From NCBI GenBank assembly GCA_034003325.1, contig JAVEYW010000001.1:33838-97837 (forward strand): a stretch of 64,000 bases of DNA. The letters are read 5' to 3'. This document shows, one piece after another, positions 45,539 to 53,585 of this stretch. The stretch is from Desulfobacterales bacterium. GTDB lineage: Bacteria; Desulfobacterota; Desulfobacteria; Desulfobacterales; JAFDDL01. Positions within the stretch are counted from its first letter, which is position 1; the number at the start of each line of letters is the position of its first letter. A model generated the notes under the pieces. It saw only the letters and a program-made list of their open reading frames with translations. It had not been told where the DNA came from and did no database searches. A program made the translations under genes and the position numbers.

Positions 45539-45756
45539 TTTGAAGTTCCTTTTTTATTTTTAAACGGCCTATACAGCGGGTCTCCAATCAGCACCATTTT
45601 CCAGGACAAATACGGCAAGCTGATAAAATAGCATTCCCCGGGTTCCGTACATTGGTGTTTACCGAAAAGGCACAACGGACACAACAAGATATCCTTTTCT
45701 TGGTTTTCATTGTGCGGACAAAAAACTCCTTGATCATGTCCATAAATATGGCTAAA
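45535..45756 (-). pseudogene. Decayed C-terminal fragment of a TIGR03790-family protein
   Basis: An open frame with no start, reading FSHIYGHDQGVFCPHNEN through CYFISLPYLSWKMVLIGDPL and ending YRPFKNKKGTSN. The end matches the C-terminal core of TIGR03790 proteins (YYVNWSTSLIGDPLY in the intact gene at 53586). The fragment's TGA overlaps the TTG of the CPBP gene. It is cut off upstream by the Phd/VapC module at 45795. The middle contains four cysteines that I cannot assign. Confidence 0.65.
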
Positions 45757-45794
45757 TTAATGGACAGATAATCGTCCCTAAAAAGGAGAATATT

Positions 45795-46073
45795 ATGGAA
45801 AAGCAGTATTCTGTTGCAGATGCTAAAAACAGCCTGACATCGATAATCCACGATGTTGAAACAGGTGTTCCGGTAAAACTTACCCGCCACGGAAAACCGG
45901 TTGCGATCTTATTGTCGATTCGGGAATATGATTTTTTAAAAAAAAATAAGGGTAGTTTCTGGCAATTGTTAATGGAATTTCGCAATAGCATGGAAAAAGA
46001 AGGCATTGATATTTCGGACTCAGACTTTGCGGGCCTCAGGGATGTAACCTCAGGAAGAGAGGTTAACATTTGA
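45795..46073 (+). CDS. Phd/YefM-family antitoxin
   Basis: 92 residues with AAAAGGAG before the ATG. N-terminal YSVADAKNSLTSIIHDVET and PVKLTRHGKPVAILLSIREYD are Phd type; C-terminal tail neutralises the toxin. Overlaps the PIN toxin by four bases (TTGA). Confidence 0.93.
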   Translation: MEKQYSVADAKNSLTSIIHDVETGVPVKLTRHGKPVAILLSIREYDFLKKNKGSFWQLLMEFRNSMEKEGIDISDSDFAGLRDVTSGREVNI

Positions 46074-46489
46074 CCCTAAAATATCTGTTGGATACAAACG
46101 TCATTTCTGAAGCGATCAAGAGTGTCCCGAATAAATCCGTGCTCCTAAAGCTTTCCCGGCATCAACATGAAATTTCCACCGCAGCGCCGGTATGGCACGA
46201 ACTCCAATTTGGCTGCTCGCGTTTACCCATTTCAAGAAAACGGGATATTATTCAATCCTTCCTTTCGGATGTGCTCAAGCCCGGAATGATCATTCTGCCT
46301 TATGATGAAAGCGCGGCAAGCTGGCATGCAAGGGAGCGCGCGCGACTAACTGCCATTGGCCAAATGCCCTCTTTTACGGACGGTCAAATCGCAGCTATTG
46401 CAAAAGTCCACGGCTTGATTTTAGTGACCCGGAACATCACCGACTTCAATCAATTCTCAGAATTAAAATTACAAAACTGGTTCAAGTAG
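46070..46489 (+). CDS. PIN-domain (VapC-like) toxin
   Basis: 139 residues from a TTG overlapping the antitoxin stop. PIN-domain acids: YLLDTNVISE (D), WHELQFG (E), FTDGQIAAIA (D) and LVTRNITDF (N/D), typical of VapC FitB-type ribonucleases. Its end overlaps convergently with the MNT gene at 46469. Confidence 0.93.
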   Translation: MTLKYLLDTNVISEAIKSVPNKSVLLKLSRHQHEISTAAPVWHELQFGCSRLPISRKRDIIQSFLSDVLKPGMIILPYDESAASWHARERARLTAIGQMPSFTDGQIAAIAKVHGLILVTRNITDFNQFSELKLQNWFK

Positions 46490-46726
46490 ATTTGACGCCG
46501 TATTTAAAATGGTCCGGTCGCATTCAGCATTTACCGTATTTTCAACAGGTTTGACGATCGAAAGAATGAGCTCCGGTTTTACCGGGGTATGAAGATATAC
46601 CCCGATATCAATATCTGAGTTATTTCCCAATATGCCCGATTGTGATGATCCAAAAAGGAGCGCAAAGTCAATTTCCGGTATGGTTTTCAGATTTGCGGCT
46701 AATGTTTGAATGGAAAACTGTTTCAT
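46469..46726 (-). CDS. Short MNT-type nucleotidyltransferase, possibly truncated
   Basis: 85 residues. Nucleotidyltransferase motif FALLFGSSQSGILGNNSDID is intact, with the metal-binding SDID. The region after NAECDRTILNTASN is short relative to MntA (usually 100-140). It follows the CapK-like ligase by four bases on the same strand. Its 3-prime end overlaps vapC by 21 bases. No HEPN partner is present at this site. It may be a truncated relic. Confidence 0.7.
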   Translation of the reverse strand: MKQFSIQTLAANLKTIPEIDFALLFGSSQSGILGNNSDIDIGVYLHTPVKPELILSIVKPVENTVNAECDRTILNTASNLLEPVL

Positions 46727-46730
46727 GGTT

Positions 46731-48134
46731 TTAATTTTTAACGAGTTGCAGGTTGTCTTGCCGTGGCTCAGAAAACCCCGTGCCGGAACCGGCCACCTTG
46801 GACACCACATACCGATACTTGCCCGAAGCATCCCTGGCGATGTCATCAACTCTCTCTATCGTAACCTGAACGGAATCTCCCATGCGCTTCCTGAACCCAT
46901 CAACAATTTTCTGATGCCCGCTCTCCGGGAAAAGCCGCTCATGAATCTTCAATAGCACCCGAACATGCGCCACATCTTCCTGTATAATTTTAAATTGATC
47001 CACGCCTTCGATATCCCGGACGATATATATCAACGAGAGCGCATGCTGCCAACGGCCATCCGGCGTGACAATAAAATCGGTGGTACGGCCTCGTATATGC
47101 TTCATGGTGGAAAAAACCCGCCCGCATTGACAGGCCCCTTCCCCTTGCTGCGCCACATCACCGGTCCGGTATCGGATAAAGGGCATCCCCCAGGCATCCA
47201 GATGGGTAATCACGACTTCCCCGTCTTCCCCCGGGCCGACCGGCTTTCCCTCCTTAATATATTCCACGATATAGTTAGGGTCCATGACATGATAATTGCC
47301 GTGAGGGCATTCATGGCTGATAAACCCAGCCTCCCGACTGCCGTATCCATCCACCACCGGAATCCCGCCGAAAGCACGGCTGATGGTTTCTTTCTGCGCT
47401 TTGTAAAGAACTTCCGCCGTGCTGAACACCACGCTCACCCCGGCGCTCGCGAGAGAAAAGCCCCTCTCATTCGCCATCTTACAAAAAAGAGAAATCGTAC
47501 TGGGGTATCCGAATACACACGCCGGCCTGAATCGCTTTAATTGTTGAACCATTTCAGGAATTTTTTCCGCCGAAATTTCAAAAGCACTGATAAGCCGCTC
47601 ATTGGTCAACCAATCCCGAAACGCCTTAAGCCGATCCTGCTTTGATATCTCTACCGGGGAGCCCCATAAATAAAGCTCCTTATCGCCGATATCGATGTTC
47701 CACCACCGATGCGTCATCGCTCGCGCCGCCTTGTCATACGCCTGGCGCCGCTTGTCGAAATAAAATACCAACGGTTCACCCGAAGACCCGCCGGTATTAA
47801 ACCGCGTTAGGCCCCCCGGGCAGCCCGCCCATTTCATACGATTCAGATTTTTGCGTATGTCAGCCTTTGACAATAGGGGCAAAGCGCGAATATCTTCTAT
47901 CGCCTGCATCCGCAGAGGATCAAACCCTGCATGATCAACCCATTCTTTATAAAATGGAATAGTTTCCTTTGCATGCAGCAGCAGTGCTTTTAATTTGCGA
48001 AATCTTATTTGCGCGAGCTTCTCCGAATCAACCCATTGCAGCTTTTCCAAATCTGTAAGATACGTAAAGGTTTTTCGTCTGAATATGGATTCGTGAAGGG
48101 GTGATATGACATGTTTGACGAATTGTGAATGCAT
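46731..48134 (-). CDS. Phenylacetate-CoA ligase/CapK-like adenylate-forming enzyme
   Basis: 467 residues. ANL-superfamily pattern of CapK/PaaK: NTGGSSGEPLVFYFD, GYPSTISLFCKMANER, GYGSREAGFISHECPHGNYH, MPFIRYRTGDVA and RTTDFIVTPDGR. CapK-like proteins of this kind accompany exopolysaccharide loci including XrtA/PEP-CTERM systems. Acyl substrate unknown. It is the last complete gene of the minus-strand EPS series before the toxin module. Confidence 0.88.
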   Translation of the reverse strand: MHSQFVKHVISPLHESIFRRKTFTYLTDLEKLQWVDSEKLAQIRFRKLKALLLHAKETIPFYKEWVDHAGFDPLRMQAIEDIRALPLLSKADIRKNLNRMKWAGCPGGLTRFNTGGSSGEPLVFYFDKRRQAYDKAARAMTHRWWNIDIGDKELYLWGSPVEISKQDRLKAFRDWLTNERLISAFEISAEKIPEMVQQLKRFRPACVFGYPSTISLFCKMANERGFSLASAGVSVVFSTAEVLYKAQKETISRAFGGIPVVDGYGSREAGFISHECPHGNYHVMDPNYIVEYIKEGKPVGPGEDGEVVITHLDAWGMPFIRYRTGDVAQQGEGACQCGRVFSTMKHIRGRTTDFIVTPDGRWQHALSLIYIVRDIEGVDQFKIIQEDVAHVRVLLKIHERLFPESGHQKIVDGFRKRMGDSVQVTIERVDDIARDASGKYRYVVSKVAGSGTGFSEPRQDNLQLVKN

Positions 48135-48204
48135 AGTCGTACCTGACCGGCTTCGTGCCGGAAGCGTTAACCCGTTAACTTATTGTGATGTATCCGACAC
48201 AGCG

Positions 48205-49305
48205 TCAGAAGAGGATGTTTCTATATGTGGCCTCATAAGCGTTAACCATTGACTCAATTGAAAATCGCGACAGCGCCTTTTCCCTGCCGGCATTGCCGTG
48301 CCTCTCGGCAAGAGAGGGGGCCGCTCTATACTGAGCGATCATTTCCGCCAGTCGTGACATATCATAAGGATCCACCAGAAAACCGGTTTCCCCATTCGCC
48401 ACCAACTCCGGATTGCCGCCAACATTCGAAGCGACAATCGGCAGTCCGGATGCCATGGCTTCGAGTATGGTATTGGATATCCCTTCATTCAAAGACGGCA
48501 ATACAAACAAATCAAAGCATCGCATTAAACGAGCCGTATCGGAACGATACCCTAAAAACACTACATTTTCGAAGGCTTCCGATTTAAGCCAGTGCATTTC
48601 GGCGCCGTCCCCTACCACCACAAGCCTTGCACACGGATCTTTCTGCACAACCCGTCTAAACGCTTTGAACAAACGGGAATGATTTTTGATGGCATCCAAC
48701 CGGCCGACAATCCCGACCACAAAATTCTCAGCAGAAAATCCAAGCTTTTGTTTTAAAGCAATTTTTTCGTCAAATTGGGCGGGCCGATAGGTTTGTGTAT
48801 CAATTCCGTTATATATTTGCGTGATTTTTTTCCCGACGTTAATATCATGCTGCAACCAGTCTTTTAGTTGTTTTGAAACACATGTATACTCATGAACAAA
48901 GGCGGACGAAACCTTGCGGATAAGCTTTCTTTTCACATTAGCGCCAAAAGGATCCAGCATATCCCATCCATGCTCACCGTGAATTATTTTGTCAATACCG
49001 GCAAGCTTTGCCGCAAAAATGCCATCCATACCGCTCCAGTTTCTTGTGTGAACGATATCCGGCTTGATTTGCCGCAACAGCGTTGACAGCTTCCAAATAA
49101 ACCCGGGAGAGTTGCCATCCTTTTTATTCAATAAAACGATCTTTGTTTTCCTGGAAAGAAGCCTTTCAGATTCGTTGGTACCCGTGAGACTTACGATAAT
49201 ATGCGCAATGTCCGGTGCGCCATGGTTCACAAGGGTTGCAATGCCTTTCTCAAGCCCGCCGATCCCGAAAGAATAAATAATGTGAACCACTTTAATTTTT
49301 TTCAT
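48205..49305 (-). CDS. XrtA/PEP-CTERM system glycosyltransferase (TIGR03088-like)
   Basis: 366 residues. GT4 pattern: VVHIIYSFGIGGLEKGIATL, HTRNWSGMDGIFAAKLAG, GEHGWDMLDPFG, GIVGRLDAIKNHSRLFKAF, DLFVLPSLNEGISNTILEAM and ASGLPIVASNVGGNPELV. The HTRNW and GEHG pieces are typical of TIGR03088. It builds the repeat unit of the exopolysaccharide at the cytoplasmic membrane. It ends nine bases before the amidotransferase start in operon order. Confidence 0.92.
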   Translation of the reverse strand: MKKIKVVHIIYSFGIGGLEKGIATLVNHGAPDIAHIIVSLTGTNESERLLSRKTKIVLLNKKDGNSPGFIWKLSTLLRQIKPDIVHTRNWSGMDGIFAAKLAGIDKIIHGEHGWDMLDPFGANVKRKLIRKVSSAFVHEYTCVSKQLKDWLQHDINVGKKITQIYNGIDTQTYRPAQFDEKIALKQKLGFSAENFVVGIVGRLDAIKNHSRLFKAFRRVVQKDPCARLVVVGDGAEMHWLKSEAFENVVFLGYRSDTARLMRCFDLFVLPSLNEGISNTILEAMASGLPIVASNVGGNPELVANGETGFLVDPYDMSRLAEMIAQYRAAPSLAERHGNAGREKALSRFSIESMVNAYEATYRNILF

Positions 49306-49313
49306 ATGGCAAT

Positions 49314-51326
49314 TTAAGCAGCAAAATTCTTTTGCCAGAGATTCAGCATCATGATTATCCAGAGTTCCGTGGAACGGTTTCTAAGCCCTTTTTGGTGTTC
49401 GTTCCAAAATTTATCAAGCATGCTTTTCTGAAAATATTGCTTACTTGCCGCCCCCTTCAAAACAAAATTCCCACCATATTCCTTTAGATCCTTTCTTAAC
49501 CATTCTTCAACCGGAACACCAAACCCCATTTTTTTCCGGTAAAGGATTTCATCGGGCAGATATTTTTTTAATGCTTTTTTAAAAATATGCTTTCCATCTG
49601 TTCCAACCAGCTTATGTTTTGAGGGGATTTTTGCCACATATTCCATGAACACATGATCCAGTATCGGGCATCTGACCTCAAGGGACACCGCCATGCTGGC
49701 CCTGTCTACCTTGGTCAGAATATCATCACAAAGATAGGTTTTAATATCCAGGTATTGAATTTTTGAAAGATGGTCCGGCGCAGGGGCTGCCTTATAAATA
49801 TTATAAAACAGATCGCGGGTTCGGTAGTCTCCTATTTCACGCAAAATATCGGGATGCAGCAGCCGGCGCTTCTCATCGCCATACATCGAACTGACCGAAA
49901 AATAGTATGCATCCACCGGATCCCTGGCCACATTGGAGATAAACGCTTTTCCCCTGAAAATTTGGGGAAGATAATCCGCTTTCGGATACAGTTTTCCGAT
50001 CGTCCCGAAAACAGCCCGCCTCAACCCTTCCGGCACAAGGTTTCGCACATAATTTTCCCTTAAATCAAAATAATACCTTCTATAACCCGCAAAATTTTCA
50101 TCCCCACCGTCCCCGGACAGGGAAACCGTAACATTTTTTCGCGCGGTTTCAGATACATAATACGTTGGAACCGCGGAAGAATCCGCAAACGGTTCATCAT
50201 AGTGCCAAGCCAGTTTTTCAATAACCCGAATAGCGTCAGGCGTCACATGAAACTCATGATGATCCGTTCCAAACAGATTCGCCACCTTCCGGGCATATTC
50301 AATTTCATTGTATTTTGCGACACTAAAAGAAATGGAATTTGTCTTAACCGGATTATTCGAGGCGCGGGCCATCAACGCCACCACGCCCGATGAATCCACC
50401 CCCCCTGAAAGAAAGGCCCCCAAGGGAACCTCGCTGATCATTCGCATTCGGGTGGCCTCATCGAGTATGCCGATCATCTCATCCATCATTTGATTTTCAG
50501 AAACCGCATGCTGAGGATAAAAAGAAAGATCCCAGTATGCTTCGATGCGAATGGCCTCCGCGGTCACCACGGCATAATGCGCCGCCGGCAGTTTTCGAAC
50601 CGCCTTGAATATCGTCTTTGGAGAAGGCACATAAAGAAGAGACAAATAGTCAAACATCGCCGTCAAATCAACATCGCGCGAGACATCGGGCGCCTCTAAA
50701 ACCGCCTTTATTTCAGAGCCGAATACCAACCGGCCCTTATTGTTCGAATAATAAAGCGGTTTTTTCCCCATCCGATCTCTGGCAAGCAGCAACTGCCGTC
50801 TTCGCTCATCCCAAAGCGCGATGGCAAACATACCGCGGAGCCGTTCAAAAACCTTTTCCCCCCACTGCTCATAGCCATGAACGATCGTTTCGGTATCCGA
50901 ATTTGTCCGAAACCGATGCCCATGACCCTCCAACTCCTTTTTCAACGCCTGAAAATTATAAATTTCCCCGTTAAAAACAATCCAAACACTTCCATCTTCA
51001 TTGCAAAGCGGTTGCTGCCCCGACGCCAAGTCAATAATACTAAGCCGCCGATGCCCCAACCCCACATTTCCCCTGCCTTCCCCAGCCTCCCAGCCTCCCA
51101 GCCTCCCAGCTTCCCAGCCTCCTAGCCTTTCTGCCTCCCAGCCTCCCAGCCTCCCAGCCTTTCTGCCTCCCAGCCTCCCAGCCTCCCAGCCTTTCTGCCG
51201 CCCAGCATTTATAAAATACCCTTCCTCATCCGGCCCCCGATGCGTCAAAGTCCGGTTCATGGCTTCAAGGATAACACGATCAACCGGTCGTCCGTCCAAA
51301 TTAACTATTCCGCAAATTCCGCACAT
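49314..51326 (-). CDS. XrtA/PEP-CTERM system amidotransferase (asparagine synthase-like)
   Basis: 670 residues. N-terminal Ntn glutaminase with Cys2 (MCGICGIVN), HRGPDEEGY, GLGHRRLSIIDLASGQQPL, FNGEIYNFQALKKEL and NSDTETIVHGYEQWG; synthetase half with ARDRMGKKPLYYS, FLSGGVDSSGVVALMA and SLSGDGGDENFAGYRRY. The family is normally near 630 long. Residues about 41-84 are an insertion of repeats (GWEAGRLG) that break the standard GYF..GNVGLGH join. Despite it, the frame is open. The insertion lies at a surface loop of the glutaminase domain by family comparison. Confidence 0.93.
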   Translation of the reverse strand: MCGICGIVNLDGRPVDRVILEAMNRTLTHRGPDEEGYFINAGRQKGWEAGRLGGRKAGRLGGWEAERLGGWEAGRLGGWEAGEGRGNVGLGHRRLSIIDLASGQQPLCNEDGSVWIVFNGEIYNFQALKKELEGHGHRFRTNSDTETIVHGYEQWGEKVFERLRGMFAIALWDERRRQLLLARDRMGKKPLYYSNNKGRLVFGSEIKAVLEAPDVSRDVDLTAMFDYLSLLYVPSPKTIFKAVRKLPAAHYAVVTAEAIRIEAYWDLSFYPQHAVSENQMMDEMIGILDEATRMRMISEVPLGAFLSGGVDSSGVVALMARASNNPVKTNSISFSVAKYNEIEYARKVANLFGTDHHEFHVTPDAIRVIEKLAWHYDEPFADSSAVPTYYVSETARKNVTVSLSGDGGDENFAGYRRYYFDLRENYVRNLVPEGLRRAVFGTIGKLYPKADYLPQIFRGKAFISNVARDPVDAYYFSVSSMYGDEKRRLLHPDILREIGDYRTRDLFYNIYKAAPAPDHLSKIQYLDIKTYLCDDILTKVDRASMAVSLEVRCPILDHVFMEYVAKIPSKHKLVGTDGKHIFKKALKKYLPDEILYRKKMGFGVPVEEWLRKDLKEYGGNFVLKGAASKQYFQKSMLDKFWNEHQKGLRNRSTELWIIMMLNLWQKNFAA
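51080..51207 (-). repeat. Octamer minisatellite inside the amidotransferase gene
   Basis: About 16 octamers, mostly CCCAGCCT on the plus strand, arranged in larger blocks separated by TTTCTGCC. Total length is a multiple of three, keeping the gene in frame and giving 8-residue repeats. The octamer is the same as GGGAGGCT in dispersed element A copy 2. Confidence 0.95.
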
Positions 51327-51454
51327 AATTATTCCTAACCAATTTATGGAACCACCACGGCTTAAAGAGCACGACGCTTGGTTTTTTCCTTATTTAACTT
51401 TGTGATCTTTGTGCCCTTGTGCTGAGAATCAAGCTTTTTACAAAACCGTCAAAC

Positions 51455-51582
51455 TTGTGTTTTTGAATGCCCTATGCTAAAAATCCCATTAATAACATAA
51501 AAGAAAACGGTTATTGATATATCGTTAATCAGACCATCTGCAAATATGCGCCCAGCAAGATCATACTGTTTGGGGCGGCACC
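51455..51582 (+). pseudogene. Decayed copy of the MNT gene head
   Basis: 51455-51582 aligns by eye with 52178-52313, the leader and first third of the intact MNT gene, including CCTATGCTAAAAA, AAATATGCGCCCAGCAAGAT and ATACTGTTTGGGGCGGC. The frame is broken by stops and deletions. It sits just upstream of hicB. The rest of the 329-base gap to hicB holds nothing else. Confidence 0.75.
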
Positions 51583-51655
51583 AGGGTGCGCCAATTGATT
51601 GAAAAATCGGCGAATTTTCTAAAAACTTAAAATATAGAACAATGGGGCGATAACA

Positions 51656-51880
51656 ATGAACAAAATGATAAGAGCCGACATATATTTTGATGGTGAATTT
51701 TATTGTGGCCGGTGCATCGATTTCGATGTGTTTACGCAAGGCAAAACGTTGGATGAGCTAGCAAAAAATCTAAAGGAGGCGATCCAGCTCCATTTCGAAG
51801 ATGATCCGGAAAGCCTTTCAGATTATAGCCCGAATCCATCCCTTTTCACGATGATGGATTTAGGAGAAATACATGTCTGA
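51656..51880 (+). CDS. hicB: HicB-family antitoxin
   Basis: 74 residues. DIYFDGEFYCGRCIDFDVFT, GKTLDELAKNLKEAIQLHFE and the short C-terminal part match HicB, which masks HicA. No separate DNA-binding domain follows, so it may be autoregulated through a partner or not at all. It overlaps hicA by eight bases. Confidence 0.9.
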   Translation: MNKMIRADIYFDGEFYCGRCIDFDVFTQGKTLDELAKNLKEAIQLHFEDDPESLSDYSPNPSLFTMMDLGEIHV

Positions 51881-52118
51881 TAAATTGCCTGTCATTTCGG
51901 GCAAAAAGCTTATTTCCTTCCTGAATTGCGTTGGATATTCGGCCGTGCGCCAGCGTGGAAGCCACGTTCGCATGGAAAAAGTGACAACAGCCGGCACCCA
52001 CAAAATAACCATACCAAACCATAATCCAGTAGCTAAGGGGACTTTGAATGATATTCTCGGCAAGGTAGCCATATGGAACCAAATACCCAAAGACAAACTT
52101 ATTGAGATGCTGAAGTAG
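51873..52118 (+). CDS. hicA: HicA-family mRNA interferase toxin
   Basis: 81 residues. The dsRBD-like fold with SGKKLISFLNCVGYSAVRQ then RGSHVRMEK (catalytic His) and IPNHNPVAKGTLNDIL is HicA. It cuts mRNA in the absence of HicB. Confidence 0.92.
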   Translation: MSDKLPVISGKKLISFLNCVGYSAVRQRGSHVRMEKVTTAGTHKITIPNHNPVAKGTLNDILGKVAIWNQIPKDKLIEMLK

Positions 52119-52210
52119 AATCTGGTTTAAGGATTGGGTAGTTATTCCCATATAGATGATATTATCCGCTTAACCTTGTGTTTTTTGCATACCCTATGCT
52201 AAAAAGAATC

Positions 52211-52531
52211 ATGGATAAAAAACAAATCGATCATGAGATTAAATACATCGTTGATCAGATCGTCAGCAAATATGCGCCCAACAAAATCATATTATTTGGA
52301 TCGGCGGCTCGTGGCGAATATGACAATCTCAATGATCTTGATTTTATGGTGATTAAGCACGACGTACCTGCCATTGGGATTAACCGATTGCGGGAATTGG
52401 ACAGCCTGATCGATCGAAACATGGCTGTTGATCTGCTGGTCTACCGGCCAGATGAAATTGAAGAACGTAAAAATCTGTGTGACCCGTTTATTTTGAGTAT
52501 CATCGCGGAAGGCCGGGTACTTTATGGCTAG
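52211..52531 (+). CDS. MNT-type nucleotidyltransferase antitoxin (MntA-like)
   Basis: 106 residues from ATG 52211; longer starts at 52178 and 52196 are possible. Motif KIILFGSAARGEYDNLNDLD then VDLLVYRPDEIEERK; GSxxRG and DLD sites intact. In MNT/HEPN pairs the nucleotidyltransferase AMPylates and inactivates the HEPN RNase. It overlaps the HEPN gene by eight bases. Confidence 0.9.
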   Translation: MDKKQIDHEIKYIVDQIVSKYAPNKIILFGSAARGEYDNLNDLDFMVIKHDVPAIGINRLRELDSLIDRNMAVDLLVYRPDEIEERKNLCDPFILSIIAEGRVLYG

Positions 52532-52925
52532 CCCTCAAATTGTTAAAGAATGGCTTAAAAAGGCGGATGAGGACTTTAATTTTGCTTCATCTATTATTGA
52601 TGACACCGCCTTTTATGCACAATTATGTTTTCATTTCCATCAAGCATCTGAGAAATACTTCAAGGCCTTTATCGTCGCTCATGATTTGGAGTTCAAAAAA
52701 ATTCATGACCTGATTGCGCTTCATAAGATATGCGTAAAAAAGGAACCCTCAATAAAACCGCTCTTAAATGATTGTAACATCCTGAATCGATATTATATCG
52801 ATACTCGCTATCCGGCCCACTGGCAAAGCGAATATGATAAAAATGAAGCACTGATGGCACAGAAAGCAGCAAAAAATATAGCCCTAATAATCAAGGGAAC
52901 CCTTAGGGATACCATAAGTTTTTAG
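52524..52925 (+). CDS. HEPN-domain toxin-like protein
   Basis: 133 residues. HEPN pattern VKEWLKKADEDFNFASSIID, FHFHQASEKYFKAFIVAHDL and KIHDLIALHKICVK, then RYYIDTRYPAHW. The usual Rx4-6H of RNase HEPNs is not clear to me; the YIDTRYP element is typical of the non-HepT (DUF86-independent) HEPN partner of MNT. Together with the preceding MNT this is a complete module. Confidence 0.88.
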   Translation: MASPQIVKEWLKKADEDFNFASSIIDDTAFYAQLCFHFHQASEKYFKAFIVAHDLEFKKIHDLIALHKICVKKEPSIKPLLNDCNILNRYYIDTRYPAHWQSEYDKNEALMAQKAAKNIALIIKGTLRDTISF

Positions 52926-53009
52926 CCTCCAAGCAGCCTCTCGCCTCCTCGCCTCCCAGCGGCACAACCACCGCTAACCGCCTGATACGTTACAAAATTT
53001 GTGTTGGCC

Positions 53010-53504
53010 CTAAAATGATCCGTCAATATAATGCACAACATATGGACAAAACGAATAAAAAATGGGACCAACTGAGAAGAAATAGCAGTGAAAAAAATGT
53101 TGCCTGATCCATCCATAGCCCAATATCTCTTTGATCTTGAACAGTCGGTCTGTGGACAGGTGGGTGTCTATGCCGTCCCAGTCCATATCGTGCGGGCAGA
53201 TGATTTCATCGAGCCCGTCCTTCAACTCATCGCCGTCCCGGTCCCGAATTTGTGAGCCATGACCCGAAAAATGAAAGAGGAGGCGATCTCCCGATTTGGC
53301 GTCTTTCACCAGCCAGTCCAAGCGATGGAGAATGGCTTTTTTCGTTGCCCGGCCATCGGCCAGAACCCGAATCTGCTTGACCGTAAAACCGAAATACTTC
53401 AGCAGAACATCCCGCACGTTGGTAACATCGTTCAAACAACCTTGAAGATCGGCTCTGGAGAGCTTGTACCTGTTGACACCGACGAGAAGCGCTTTGTTTG
53501 CCAT
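53010..53504 (-). pseudogene. Truncated caspase-like (peptidase C14) gene
   Basis: 164 codons from ATG 53504 with AAAGGGG upstream. Residues 1-115 are the start of a C14 caspase (ALLVGVNRYKLSRADLQGCL, LLFHFSGHGSQIRDRDGDEL and CPHDMDWDG), with the catalytic His in SGHG. After KIKEILGYGW the homology stops and about 35 unrelated residues follow, so the segment with the DACHSG-type cysteine is missing. It is therefore a dead or non-proteolytic remnant. Confidence 0.8.
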
Positions 53505-53585
53505 GATGAGCCCCTTTCTGAACGATAAGATGAGAGAGAGATAAACCGGCAATCAACAAACAACTATATTTTTAAGTCTTCAGCT

